Of a DNA stretch of 64,000 nucleotides, positions 34,063 to 42,408 are shown piece by piece (the first letter of the stretch is position 1; every line of letters starts with the position of its first letter). The translations under genes were made by a program, and so were the position numbers. The DNA lies in NCBI GenBank assembly GCA_030849945.1, contig JAVDKK010000002.1, forward strand, positions 806,001 to 870,000, in the 5' to 3' direction. A model generated the notes under the pieces. The model ran no database searches. It saw nothing but the letters and a program-made list of their open reading frames with translations, and had not been told where the DNA came from. Source of the DNA: Schauerella fraxinea (lineage in GTDB: Bacteria > Pseudomonadota > Gammaproteobacteria > Burkholderiales > Burkholderiaceae_B).

Positions 34063-34569
34063 ATGAAATACCTACTCGGATACTCCGACGATCTTCAGAA
34101 CAAAGTGCGCGCATTGACCGACGCCGGCAAGCTTGGCGCCATGCTGCAGCAGCGCTATCCCGACGCGCACGGGGTGCGCAACGATCGTGCGCTTTATGCC
34201 TATGTGATGGATTTGAAAAACACGTATATCCGCAACGGCGCGCAGGTCAACAAGGTGGCCTTCGACAGCAAGTTGCAGGTGATCGCGCATGCCTTGGGCC
34301 AGCACACCACCATCTCACGCGTGCAAGGCAGCAAGCTGAAGACCAAGCACGAGATCCGCGTGGCCTCGGTATTTCGCGAAACCCCCGAGGCCTTTCTGAA
34401 GATGATTGCCGTGCATGAGCTGGCGCACTTGAAAGAGAAGAACCACGATAAGGCGTTCTACAAACTGTGCGAATTGATGGAGCCCAACTACCACCAGTAT
34501 GAGTTCGATCTGCGCTTGTACCTCACGCATCTCGACCTGCCAGGTGCGAAGGCGCTCTGGACGGCCTGA
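34063..34569 (+). CDS. YgjP-like metallopeptidase domain protein
   Basis: 168 aa from the ATG at 34063 (MKYLLGYSDDLQNKVRALTD). The zinc motif HELAHLKEKNHDKAF (about 121-135; His-Glu-X2-His with a later His) matches the YgjP-like (DUF45) group. The overlapping frame at 33975-34418 has no family features and was rejected. Substrate and role are unknown; a cytoplasmic location is likely since no signal peptide is present. It is convergent with the LysR gene. Confidence 0.8.
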   Translation: MKYLLGYSDDLQNKVRALTDAGKLGAMLQQRYPDAHGVRNDRALYAYVMDLKNTYIRNGAQVNKVAFDSKLQVIAHALGQHTTISRVQGSKLKTKHEIRVASVFRETPEAFLKMIAVHELAHLKEKNHDKAFYKLCELMEPNYHQYEFDLRLYLTHLDLPGAKALWTA

Positions 34570-34577
34570 GCTCCGCC

Positions 34578-35450
34578 CTAACGCAACACGCCGTGCCGCA
34601 GGAAATTCTCGATCACGGGGCTGTCGACCTCGGTACGATGCAATAAGCCCAGCTCGGAAAACACCGGCTCGCCGGCAAGCGGTTTGAACACCACGTTGTG
34701 CAGCACGATGCGGCCGATCACCACCTCCGGCAGAATCGCGATGCCCAGCCCCAGCGACACATGCGTGAGCACCGTCATGAGGCTGCCGGGCCGCCCCGCG
34801 ATTTGCGGCGTAAACCTGCCTCGCCGCGCAATCGCCCACGTGCCGTTTTCCTGCTCCGGCATGACAAACCACTCCTGCTTCAGCGCCGCTGCCCGCACAC
34901 TGCCCGTCTGCGCAGCCAACCGATGATCGCTCGGCAGCGCCACACAAAAACGCTCGTGCGACAACACATGTGCGGCGATGCCGGCGGGCAGCGGCATGGG
35001 TAGCCGCACAAAGGCCACATCCACGCTGCCAGACTCGAGTCGCGCAGGCAGCGATGCCATCGAGCATTCGCGCACATCCACATGCACTTCGGGCCAGGCA
35101 GAACGAAACGATCGCACCGTCGCCTGCAAGGTGCCGGCCAACGCGGCCGACCCCACGTATCCGATGGCGAGCCTGCCCGACGCCCCGCGCCCGGCCCGCT
35201 TCCCTGCCGCGACGGCGTCGTCGAACCGCTGCAACGCCTGTTCGGCTTCGCTGCGAAAGGCTTCGCCGGCAGCGGTGAGCGTCACCGCCCGCTTGCGGCG
35301 CACAAACAACGGCGTGCCGAGGGTACGTTCGATCTCCTGGATTTGCACCGTCAAAGTGGGCGCAGCGATGCCGAGACGCTCAGCCGCACGAGCGAAATGC
35401 AGCTGTTGGGCGGCTTCGAGGAAGTAGCGCAGATGTCTGAGTTCGATCAC
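34578..35450 (-). CDS. LysR family transcriptional regulator
   Basis: 290 aa. The N-terminus MIELRHLRYFLEAAQQLHFA and RAAERLGIAAPTLTVQIQEI is the winged helix-turn-helix. The effector domain has GRLAIGYVGSAALAGTLQAT and VSLGLGIAILPEVVIGRIVL, as in the BenM/CatM-like branch. It is divergent from the secreted GlcG/HbpS-like gene with a dyad in the gap, so that gene is the likely target. The inducer is unknown. Confidence 0.87.
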   Translation of the reverse strand: MIELRHLRYFLEAAQQLHFARAAERLGIAAPTLTVQIQEIERTLGTPLFVRRKRAVTLTAAGEAFRSEAEQALQRFDDAVAAGKRAGRGASGRLAIGYVGSAALAGTLQATVRSFRSAWPEVHVDVRECSMASLPARLESGSVDVAFVRLPMPLPAGIAAHVLSHERFCVALPSDHRLAAQTGSVRAAALKQEWFVMPEQENGTWAIARRGRFTPQIAGRPGSLMTVLTHVSLGLGIAILPEVVIGRIVLHNVVFKPLAGEPVFSELGLLHRTEVDSPVIENFLRHGVLR

Positions 35451-35466
35451 GTGGATCTACAACGTC

Positions 35467-35483
35467 ATTAGGTAAAACCTAAT
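35467..35483. promoter_or_regulatory. Perfect dyad between LysR and GlcG/HbpS-like genes
   Basis: ATTAGGT (35467-35473) and ACCTAAT (35477-35483) are perfect inverted arms around AAA. It lies 17 bp upstream of the LysR start and is a candidate operator. Confidence 0.5.
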
Positions 35484-35561
35484 TATCGGCCAATTCATGG
35501 GCAATGATCCTAACCACAGATCTTGCTCCAATGGCTGCATCCCTACTTGGAGCACGTGCAC

Positions 35562-36062
35562 ATGATCTATCCGAAGTCGATTTCCCAGGCCCTTTCTGCA
35601 TTGACGTTGCTGACGTCGATCGCGCTGTCGGCCAATGCGCTGGCGGCGCCAGCCGCTGCGACGGTGGAACCGCGGCTCTCGCTTGCTCAAGCGCAGCAGG
35701 TGGTGGGTGCAGCCCAAGCCAAAGCCGAGCAAGAAGGATGGCCGGGGGTGATCTCGGTGGCCGACAGCAGTGGCCTGCCGATTCTCACGCTACGCATGGA
35801 TAACGCCGCGGTGCCTGCCGGGGTGGAACTCGCGCCCGCGAAGGCGCGCACCGCCGCGCTGTTTCGCCGCCCCAGCGCCGATCTCGAAAACGCAGTCAAC
35901 GGCGCGCGGCCTGCGCTGGGCACAGCGCGCGGTTTTGTACTGTTGCGTGGCGGGCTGCCGATCAGCATGGGCGGGCAGATCGTTGGCGCGATCGGCGTGT
36001 CGGCCGATACGCCCGACCATGACGAGGCGATCGCAGCGGCGGGGGTCAGTGCCCTGCGATAG
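35562..36062 (+). CDS. Secreted GlcG/HbpS family heme-binding-like protein
   Basis: 166 aa from the ATG at 35562, with GGAG about 9 nt upstream. A signal peptide (residues 1 to about 28, ending ANALAAP) is followed by LSLAQAQQVVGAAQAKAEQE, VISVADSSGLPILTLRMDNA and the C-terminal GGQIVGAIGVSADTPDHDEA, which define the GlcG/HbpS fold. HbpS proteins bind heme and act in oxidative stress sensing; GlcG is a glycolate-operon protein of unclear role. The function here is open. It is probably controlled by the divergent LysR protein. Confidence 0.83.
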   Translation: MIYPKSISQALSALTLLTSIALSANALAAPAAATVEPRLSLAQAQQVVGAAQAKAEQEGWPGVISVADSSGLPILTLRMDNAAVPAGVELAPAKARTAALFRRPSADLENAVNGARPALGTARGFVLLRGGLPISMGGQIVGAIGVSADTPDHDEAIAAAGVSALR

Positions 36063-36079
36063 ACGCGACCTGCCACAAA

Positions 36080-36099
36080 CGCGCCCGAGAACAGGCGCG
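36080..36099. terminator. Hairpin between convergent genes
   Basis: CGCGCC (36080-36085) and GGCGCG (36094-36099) form a 6-bp stem with an 8-nt loop between the GlcG/HbpS-like gene and rlmD. No T-run. Confidence 0.35.
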
Positions 36100-36115
36100 C
36101 CGTGCAATACCGGGT

Positions 36116-37438
36116 CTATTCGAAGACGGCAATCGATTCGACGTGCCCGGTGTGCGGGAACATGTTCACCACGCCGGCCTGCTTCAAACGGTAGCCGCCC
36201 TCGTGCACCAGAATGGCGGCATCGCGTGCCAGGGTGGCAGGCGCGCACGACACGTACACGATGCGCTTGGGTCGCTCCTCCGCACTCAACGCAGCCAGCG
36301 CGATCGACAACGCATGCGCGCCTTCGCGCGGCGGATCGATCACCATGCGATCGAACTTGCCCAGACCGCGCAGCCAATCCACATCCACTTCAAATAGATT
36401 GAGCGTCGAAAAATCGATCCGGTCCGATAAGCCGTGCAACGCCGCCGCTTCGCGCGCGCGGTCGGTCAGTGGCTTGCTGCCTTCTACCCCAACGGCTTCG
36501 CGCGCCACGGTGGCCAGCGGCAACGTGAAGTTGCCGAGTCCACAGAACATATCGGCCACCCGATCCTCGGGCTCCACCTCGAGCAATGCCAAGGCGCGCT
36601 GGATCAGCGTGCGGTTGACGGTATGGTTCACCTGGGTGAAGTCGGTGGGCCGATACGGCATGCGCAAGCCGAATTGCGGCAAGGTATAGGCCAACTGGTC
36701 GGCATGCTCGCGCTCCAGCGGGTGCACGGTATCGGGGCCCTTGGATTGCAGCCACCATTGCACGTCATGGTCTTGCGCGAATTCGCGCAGGATGCGCAGA
36801 TCGTCTTCGGTCAACGGCACGAGATGGCGCAGCAACAGCACCGTGACCTTGTCGCCCACGGCCACTTCGATCTGCGGATTGCGATCGGGCGCCGACAACG
36901 TCCCCAACATCGCGCGCAATGGCGTGATGAGCGCGCTCACGTGCGGTGGCAAGACCAGGCATTCGTTCATGTCGACGACGTAGCTGCCGCTGCGTTCGCG
37001 AAAGCCCACCAGCACCCCACCCTTCTTGGGCACCAGACGCACGGACCAGCGGGCACGGTAACGATAGCCCCAGGTGGGCCCGTGCATGGGCGCCAGCATC
37101 ACATCCGGGCGCAGTTTGCCCAAATGCCAGAAGGCGTCTTCCAGCACGCGTTGCTTGACGGCGATCTGGGCGGCGGGCTCCAGATGCTGCATCGAACAGC
37201 CCCCGCACACGCCAAAGTTGGGACAGGCAGGAATCGTGCGCTGCGGCGACGGCCGCAGGATCTTGTCGACCCGGCCAACGTCGTACGACGGTTTTTGACG
37301 GACCGGGGTATAGGTCACCCGTTCGCCGGGCAAGGCGCCCTGGACGAAGATGACTTTGCCGTCGCGGCGGGCAACGCCACGGGCTTCCAGATCCAACGAT
37401 TCGATATCAAGAAAATCGGCCATCGAGACACAACGCAT
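36116..37438 (-). CDS. rlmD: 23S rRNA (uracil-1939-C5)-methyltransferase
   Basis: 440 aa. An N-terminal TRAM-like domain is followed by the iron-sulfur ligands Cys72, Cys78, Cys81 (ACPNFGVCGGC) and Cys160 (VVDMNEC). The SAM-binding domain has VADMFCGLGNFTLPLATVAR, and the catalytic Cys398 lies in VYVSCAPATLARD. It methylates C5 of U1939 in 23S rRNA. The ATG at 37438 lies only 11 nt past a terminator hairpin, so its promoter must lie within or just downstream of that region; the ATG at 37423 (MADFLDIES) is an alternative start. Confidence 0.93.
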   Translation of the reverse strand: MRCVSMADFLDIESLDLEARGVARRDGKVIFVQGALPGERVTYTPVRQKPSYDVGRVDKILRPSPQRTIPACPNFGVCGGCSMQHLEPAAQIAVKQRVLEDAFWHLGKLRPDVMLAPMHGPTWGYRYRARWSVRLVPKKGGVLVGFRERSGSYVVDMNECLVLPPHVSALITPLRAMLGTLSAPDRNPQIEVAVGDKVTVLLLRHLVPLTEDDLRILREFAQDHDVQWWLQSKGPDTVHPLEREHADQLAYTLPQFGLRMPYRPTDFTQVNHTVNRTLIQRALALLEVEPEDRVADMFCGLGNFTLPLATVAREAVGVEGSKPLTDRAREAAALHGLSDRIDFSTLNLFEVDVDWLRGLGKFDRMVIDPPREGAHALSIALAALSAEERPKRIVYVSCAPATLARDAAILVHEGGYRLKQAGVVNMFPHTGHVESIAVFE

Positions 37439-37448
37439 TCAAAGAGAA

Positions 37449-37477
37449 GAGGCGGCATTGTAGGAAAATGCCGCCTC
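37449..37477 (-). terminator. Rho-independent terminator of the Spy-like gene
   Basis: A perfect 11-bp stem GAGGCGGCATT / AATGCCGCCTC with a 7-nt loop is followed on the minus strand by TTCTCTTT. It lies about 30 bp after the Spy-like stop. Confidence 0.78.
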
Positions 37478-37505
37478 CGCGTCTTGGCCTAATCGGCCGT
37501 GTTGC

Positions 37506-38123
37506 TTATGCGCCCGTGGCGGGCGGCGGGGCAACGTCGCCGCGTTGCATCCGCTTTTGCTTCATTTCGTCGTGGCGCGCCTGGCGAACCTTGACGATTT
37601 CAGTCACCTGGCCCTTCTGGGCGTCGGTCAAACTGTCCCAGACGGCCAGCCACTGATCGCGCACCTGACCGCGCTCGGCCGTGAACTGTTCACGTCCCTT
37701 GCCCGACTCATCAGACAAGGCGCGCGGATCGAGTTTGTTGGCCTTCAGTTGGCTGGCGAGCAGATCGTGACGCGATTTGCCGGCGTCACGCATTTTGTCG
37801 TGCAGTGTGCGCGACGCCGTGCGTGCCGTGTCGACGCGGGCCTGCTGGGCGCTGGTGAGCTTGAGGCTCTCGACCTGCGCTTTGCTCAAAGGGCCGAGGC
37901 CGGGAATCATGATGCCGTCACGCATCATCATGCGGCCATGACGGCCTTCTTGATGCTTGCCTGGCTTACCGGCGTGATCGCCACGCGGCGACGTGGCCGA
38001 TGGGGTTGCGGCGCCTGTCGTTGACGCATCGCTCGTGGCCGCGACGGCCATTCCCGTCGACCCTGCGGCGGCAAGCGCCAAGGTCAAGCCGGCAACCAGA
38101 GGACGAAAATTGAATGCGGTCAT
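37506..38123 (-). CDS. Spy/CpxP-like periplasmic protein
   Basis: 205 aa. The signal peptide ends near GMAVAA (about residue 28), then a low-complexity linker rich in Ser, Thr and Gly, then a His/Met-rich patch (HQEGRHGRMMMRDG). Two LTXXQ-type motifs are visible (LKLTSAQQARVD and DSLTDAQKGQVTEI), the hallmark of Spy/CpxP helical proteins that act as periplasmic chaperones or envelope-stress sensors. The HGRMMMRDGIM patch could bind metal, but this is inference. A strong terminator follows. Confidence 0.82.
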   Translation of the reverse strand: MTAFNFRPLVAGLTLALAAAGSTGMAVAATSDASTTGAATPSATSPRGDHAGKPGKHQEGRHGRMMMRDGIMIPGLGPLSKAQVESLKLTSAQQARVDTARTASRTLHDKMRDAGKSRHDLLASQLKANKLDPRALSDESGKGREQFTAERGQVRDQWLAVWDSLTDAQKGQVTEIVKVRQARHDEMKQKRMQRGDVAPPPATGA

Positions 38124-38303
38124 GACAATCTCCTGTGTGATGTGAACGCAGGCAGATTGTGCGGCTGGATCGGTTACGCGCCGGTTTCGAATACGGCGCG
38201 GTTATTTCAATCGATTGCGAGGCGAGATCGGGCAAATTCTTGTCCGGCTCGCCTTCAGTTCGGCGCAGTGCAATGCAGTGCCCCTGCACGTCTCAAGCGG
38301 GCG

Positions 38304-39086
38304 TCAGTCACTTTCCGGCCAGGCCGCGAGATATTCGGCCCAGTGCGGCGCATCGCTAGCCGCGAGCGTGTCGCGCACGAGCGCGATTTCGGCATCGTAG
38401 GCATGACGATCGAGTTCGCCACGCAGCAACTGAAAGCGGCAGTACACCAGCCAGGTGTTGACGACGTCCGTTTCGCAATAGGCCCGCACCTCATCGGCGC
38501 GGCCTGTGGTCCACGCTTCCCACACCTTGCTGCCGTCCATTCCCAGCTTGCCGGGAAAGCCGCACAGCTTGGCCAGATCGTCCAGCGGCGCATTGGCGCG
38601 GCCGTTGAACTTGGCCAGCACATCCATCAGATCGGTGTGGCGCGGGTGATAGCGGCTGATGTAGTTGTTGTATTTGAAGTCGCGGTCTTCTTCACCCATG
38701 TCCCAATAGCGCGGCGCGGGCACGCCGTGGATGAGACTGCGGTAATGCAGCACGGGCAGATCGAAGCCCGAACCGTTCCAGCTGACGAGCTTGGGCGTGT
38801 AGCGCTCGATCGTCTTGAAAAAGCCGGTCAGCAAAGCGGCTTCGGGGTCGTCCGGACCACCGATGCACTTCACACGAAAGCCGTTGTCGTCGCGAAACGC
38901 GCAGCCGATGACGGCAACCTGGTGCAGGTGCAGCGGCATGAAATCGTGGCCGGTGGCCTCGCGGCGCACCGCCAGTGCCCGCTCGACCACCTCGAGATCG
39001 GACACTTCCGGACCCCAGCCGTTTAACCGCCGCAATCCTGCCGCATCGGGCAGGGTTTCGAGGTCGAAGACGAGCGTGGGGATCAT
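38304..39086 (-). CDS. Predicted 3'-5' exonuclease, DEDDy type
   Basis: 260 aa. The exonuclease motifs are visible: Exo I TLVFDLETLPDA (Asp and Glu near 8-10), Exo II VSWNGSGFDLPVLHYRS, and Exo III YCETDVVNTWLVY (Tyr-X3-Asp). The sequence fits the small family of stand-alone exonucleases related to the DNA polymerase B proofreading domain. The start overlaps the nlpD stop (ATGA at 39083-39086), so expression is coupled to nlpD. A role in DNA repair or RNA turnover is likely but not shown. Confidence 0.83.
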   Translation of the reverse strand: MIPTLVFDLETLPDAAGLRRLNGWGPEVSDLEVVERALAVRREATGHDFMPLHLHQVAVIGCAFRDDNGFRVKCIGGPDDPEAALLTGFFKTIERYTPKLVSWNGSGFDLPVLHYRSLIHGVPAPRYWDMGEEDRDFKYNNYISRYHPRHTDLMDVLAKFNGRANAPLDDLAKLCGFPGKLGMDGSKVWEAWTTGRADEVRAYCETDVVNTWLVYCRFQLLRGELDRHAYDAEIALVRDTLAASDAPHWAEYLAAWPESD

Positions 39087-39961
39087 TTCTGCGGCAGATA
39101 CTTGAGCGGATCGACCGGCGTGCCCTGGCGCCGCACCTCGAAGTGCAGACGCGGCGACGTGGCATCGGTTTGTCCGATTTCGGCGATCTTGGCCCCGCGC
39201 TTGACCTCTTGCCCGGTCTTGACCAGCAGCGTGCGGTTGTGGGCGTAGGCGGTAATGAAGCCGTTCTGGTGATTGATGATGATCAGATTGCCTAGGCCGC
39301 GCACACCGTTGCCGCTGTACATGACCTTGCCATCTGCCGCGGCATTGACCGGATCGCCCGGCGAGCCGGCGATATCGATGCCCTTGCTGTTGGCATTGAA
39401 GGTTTGAATCAGATCGCCGCTGGCGGGCCAGCCCCAGTTGATCACGCCGGCATCGGCCGCAGGCGCCGTGCGTGCAGGCGTGGCCACGGGTGGCGGCGAG
39501 GCGGGCGTGGTCGGCGTGCCTTCGTCCGGCTTCATCGTGTTGTCATCCAGCGGACGCGGCTGCGGCGTGGAGGCGGTAATGGGCGTGACGCGCGAACCGC
39601 CAGTGGATGGCGCTGCGGCGACGGCGCCGCTCGCGGACAGCTTGAGCACCTGCCCGACCGTCAACTGATTGGGATCGGAAAGGTTATTCCAGCGGCGCAG
39701 GCTATCCATATCCACGTTGTGTGCGCGGGCGATCTTCAACAGCGTATCGCCGGGCCGCACCACATACGTGCCACCCGCTTGCGCGGCGGGCGCGGCTTGG
39801 CCGTTGGACAAATCGGTGACCGGCGCACGCGTGCCGGTCGAACTGCATCCTGCCAATACGAGCATACCGAGTACGGCAACGCCCATGGATGGGCGCAACC
39901 GCCATGCAACGGACACGTTGGGGGACACACGGTCGGTCAGTTGCAACTGCCCGTCTTGCAT
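39083..39961 (-). CDS. nlpD: NlpD-like lipoprotein with LysM and degenerate LytM/M23 domain
   Basis: 292 aa from the ATG at 39961, with AGGAG 8 nt upstream. A lipobox (VLAGCSS, Cys near residue 39) is followed by a LysM domain (TYVVRPGDTLLKIARAHNVD) and a C-terminal M23 fold (PVNAAADGKVMYSGNGVRGL, GTPVDPLKYL). The first metal His of active M23 enzymes is replaced (NANSKGIDIAG), as in NlpD/EnvC amidase activators. It should sit in the outer membrane and activate a cell-division amidase. It lies 19 bp after pcm. Confidence 0.9.
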   Translation of the reverse strand: MQDGQLQLTDRVSPNVSVAWRLRPSMGVAVLGMLVLAGCSSTGTRAPVTDLSNGQAAPAAQAGGTYVVRPGDTLLKIARAHNVDMDSLRRWNNLSDPNQLTVGQVLKLSASGAVAAAPSTGGSRVTPITASTPQPRPLDDNTMKPDEGTPTTPASPPPVATPARTAPAADAGVINWGWPASGDLIQTFNANSKGIDIAGSPGDPVNAAADGKVMYSGNGVRGLGNLIIINHQNGFITAYAHNRTLLVKTGQEVKRGAKIAEIGQTDATSPRLHFEVRRQGTPVDPLKYLPQK

Positions 39962-39980
39962 AGAGATATCTCCTGTTAGC

Positions 39981-40835
39981 TCAAGATTGTATGCCGGGCT
40001 TAAGCGGCACGAAACGCACGGCTTCAAGTTCTGTTCTTTTCCAGCTCGCCTGGCCGGTGCGCTCGATCATCACGAGCCGCTGATGGGTCGTGCCTTCGGG
40101 CGCGATCAATCGTCCATTGGGGGCGAGTTGAGTCAACAGGGCCTGCGGAATCGTCATACCTGCGGCGGCGACAACAATAGCATCGAATGGGGCGACGCCG
40201 GGCAAGCCCAACATACCGTCGCCATACACCAGGCGCACGCGCGTCGTCAGGCGCAAGGCCCTCAGATGGGTGCGCGCCAAATCGTACAAACCGCGGATGC
40301 GTTCGATCGCATGCACCTCGCGGACAAATTGAGACATCACCGCGGCTTGATAGCCGCAGCCGGCACCCACTTCGAGCACCCGGGTGGGCTGCCGGTCGGC
40401 GCAGACGGCCGCCAGCATGCGGGCCACGACCCAAGGCTGCGAGATGGTTTGCGAGTGACCGATAGGCAATGCCGCGTCTTCATAGGCGCGGCTGGCCAGG
40501 GCTTCATCGACGAAAATGTGGCGCGGCACGTTGTGCATCGCAGCCAGCACCCGCTCATCGGTGATGCCTTGCTGACGCAGGCGCTGCACCATGGCGGCGC
40601 GCAGGCGTTCCGAGTTCAGACCCAGATTGAGGCTGGGGTCGGGCAGGATGCGTGCGGCCGAGGGGCGCGGCAAAGCGGCCGCCGAAATGCGGGTGTTGCT
40701 GTTGGCAGCCGAGTAGCCCGGTCCCAGGCCTCCACCGCTTGCAGCCGGCGCGCGACCGCGCGGTTCGTCCTGGCCCGCGCGTGTGCCGGATGCGGTGCCC
40801 CGCGCCGGGTATGCCGGTGTCACGGGTTTGCGCAT
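39981..40835 (-). CDS. pcm: Protein-L-isoaspartate O-methyltransferase
   Basis: 284 aa from the ATG at 40835 (MRKPVTPAYPARGTASGTRA), whose start lies inside the end of surE (16-bp overlap). The family core starts near residue 75: NSERLRAAMVQRLRQQGITD, LPIGHSQTISQPWVVARM, and the SAM site VLEVGAGCGYQAAVMSQ. The roughly 70-residue N-terminal extension is of low complexity and not part of the usual 210-aa enzyme. It repairs isoaspartyl damage in proteins. Confidence 0.92.
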   Translation of the reverse strand: MRKPVTPAYPARGTASGTRAGQDEPRGRAPAASGGGLGPGYSAANSNTRISAAALPRPSAARILPDPSLNLGLNSERLRAAMVQRLRQQGITDERVLAAMHNVPRHIFVDEALASRAYEDAALPIGHSQTISQPWVVARMLAAVCADRQPTRVLEVGAGCGYQAAVMSQFVREVHAIERIRGLYDLARTHLRALRLTTRVRLVYGDGMLGLPGVAPFDAIVVAAAGMTIPQALLTQLAPNGRLIAPEGTTHQRLVMIERTGQASWKRTELEAVRFVPLKPGIQS

Positions 40836-41578
40836 AGCGGCTCCGCCCAACGGCCCACTTCGGCCATCTGCGCTTGATGCGTCAGATCCAGACGCAGCGG
40901 CGTGATCGACACCGCGCCTTGGCCGACGGCATGAAAATCGGTGCCTTCGGTGGCGTCCGACGCCAAACCGGCCTTCCCGATCCAATAGACCGTGTCGCCA
41001 TACGGCGTGGTGGTTTTTACGACCGGTTCGGACGGATGTCGCTTGCCCAGGCGGGTCACGCGCATGCCCTGCATCCGATCGAGCGGACGATTGGGAATGT
41101 TGACATTCAACAACACCGGCGCGCGCAAAGGCGCTGCCAACTGCCGTTGAACCACCTTCCGAGCCATCTGAGCCGCCGCTTCGATATGCGCCCAGCCCTT
41201 TTCTTCCAGCGAAAACGCAATGGCCGGAATACCAAAAAGATAGCCTTCGGTGGCGGCCGCAACGGTGCCGGAATACAGCGTATCGTCACCCATGTTGGCA
41301 CCGTTATTGATTCCCGACACCACCAGCGCGGGCCGCGTTTTCATCAAGGCAGTAAGGGCGACGTGGACGCAGTCCGACGGGGTGCCATTCACGCAGAAGT
41401 AGCCGTTATGGGCCTCGCGGACGGTCAACGGCCTATTGAGTGTGAGCGAATTGGACGCCCCACTGTGATTGGACTCGGGTGCGACGACCGTCAGCTCGCC
41501 CAGGTCGCGCAGCGCGTCGACCAGTGCATCAAGCCCGGGGGCGGTATAACCATCGTCGTTGGAAACCAGTATCTGCAT
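40820..41578 (-). CDS. surE: 5'/3'-nucleotidase SurE
   Basis: 252 aa from the ATG at 41578 (MQILVSNDDGYTAPGLDALV). The metal-binding Asp8-Asp9 pair in SNDDG, the SGASNSLTL loop with the conserved Ser, and VVSGINNGANMGDDTLYSGT are the SurE signature. It dephosphorylates nucleoside monophosphates and possibly polyphosphate in stationary phase. It heads the surE-pcm-nlpD-exonuclease unit and is divergent from plsY. Confidence 0.94.
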   Translation of the reverse strand: MQILVSNDDGYTAPGLDALVDALRDLGELTVVAPESNHSGASNSLTLNRPLTVREAHNGYFCVNGTPSDCVHVALTALMKTRPALVVSGINNGANMGDDTLYSGTVAAATEGYLFGIPAIAFSLEEKGWAHIEAAAQMARKVVQRQLAAPLRAPVLLNVNIPNRPLDRMQGMRVTRLGKRHPSEPVVKTTTPYGDTVYWIGKAGLASDATEGTDFHAVGQGAVSITPLRLDLTHQAQMAEVGRWAEPLCANP

Positions 41579-41619
41579 TCGCACCCAGAAGATAAAAAAA
41601 GCGCCTGAACGCGACGAAT

Positions 41620-41662
41620 TGTACCGCCGATGTTCGCCACCTCATGATCCTGTGGCGGTACA
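41620..41662. promoter_or_regulatory. Inverted repeat in the surE/plsY divergent gap
   Basis: TGTACCGCC (41620-41628) and GGCGGTACA (41654-41662) are perfect 9-bp arms with a 25-bp spacer. A -10-like TAAAAT for plsY follows at 41668-41673. Confidence 0.38.
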
Positions 41663-41709
41663 CACGCTAAAATCGCCGCCCATAACGAATCTGTATTGGA
41701 GAAGACGAG

Positions 41710-42357
41710 ATGGCAGGCGACTCGATTAACCTTATTACCAGCATTGGGCTCATCGCCCTCGCCTACCTGATCGGCTCCATTCCGTTTGCCGTGGTGGTCA
41801 GCAAACTCATGGGATTGCAAGATCCGCGCACGTACGGATCCAAGAATCCGGGCGCCACCAATGTGCTGCGCACGGGCAACAAAACCGCTGCGATTCTGAC
41901 CCTGCTGGGTGATGCGTTCAAGGGCTGGTTCGCCTTGTGGCTGGCCCATCGGCTGGCGGGTGCTGGCGGCTTGCCCAGCACCCTCGAAGGCGCGGTAGCG
42001 GTGGCTGTGTTTCTGGGCCACGTGTATCCCATCTTCCTGCGATTTCAGGGCGGCAAGGGCGTGGCCACGGCGCTCGGCGTGCTGTTCGCGCTGCAACCCT
42101 GGCTGGGCTTGGCCACAGCGCTCACCTGGCTGATCATCGCCGTCTTCTTCCGGTATTCGTCGCTCGCCTCGCTGGTGGCCGCGCTCTTCGCACCGGTGTA
42201 TTACGTGTTTGGATCGGGTGTGTGGTGGTATGCGCAAGCGCCCGTGACGGCGGCACTCGTGGTGATCGGCGGCTTCCTGTACTGGCGCCACCGGGCCAAT
42301 ATCGCACGATTGATGCGCGGCACCGAGACCAAGATCGGGTCGAAAAAGAAGGCTTGA
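41710..42357 (+). CDS. plsY: Glycerol-3-phosphate acyltransferase
   Basis: 215 aa with about five transmembrane segments (near 8-28, 58-78, 85-105, 117-140 and 160-185). The three family motifs are present: IPFAVVVSKLMG with KNPGATNVLRTGNK, GHVYPIFLRFQGGKGVATAL, and the C-terminal RHRANIARLMRGTETKIG. PlsY transfers an acyl group from acyl phosphate to sn-glycerol-3-phosphate in the inner membrane. GGAG precedes the ATG. Confidence 0.94.
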   Translation: MAGDSINLITSIGLIALAYLIGSIPFAVVVSKLMGLQDPRTYGSKNPGATNVLRTGNKTAAILTLLGDAFKGWFALWLAHRLAGAGGLPSTLEGAVAVAVFLGHVYPIFLRFQGGKGVATALGVLFALQPWLGLATALTWLIIAVFFRYSSLASLVAALFAPVYYVFGSGVWWYAQAPVTAALVVIGGFLYWRHRANIARLMRGTETKIGSKKKA

Positions 42358-42408
42358 ACGATCGAGCCGGGGGCCCCACGCTTCCCGGTGCATCGCGCGC
42401 GCTGAGGT

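Noticed and set aside
33975..34418. A 147-codon plus-strand frame overlapping the YgjP-like gene
   Set aside because: The overlapping frame at 34063-34569 has the HExxH zinc motif; this one is Arg-rich and without motifs.
38255..38290. Short repeat GCAGTGCAAT / GCAGTGCCCC upstream of the Spy-like gene
   Set aside because: Too short and imperfect to separate from chance.
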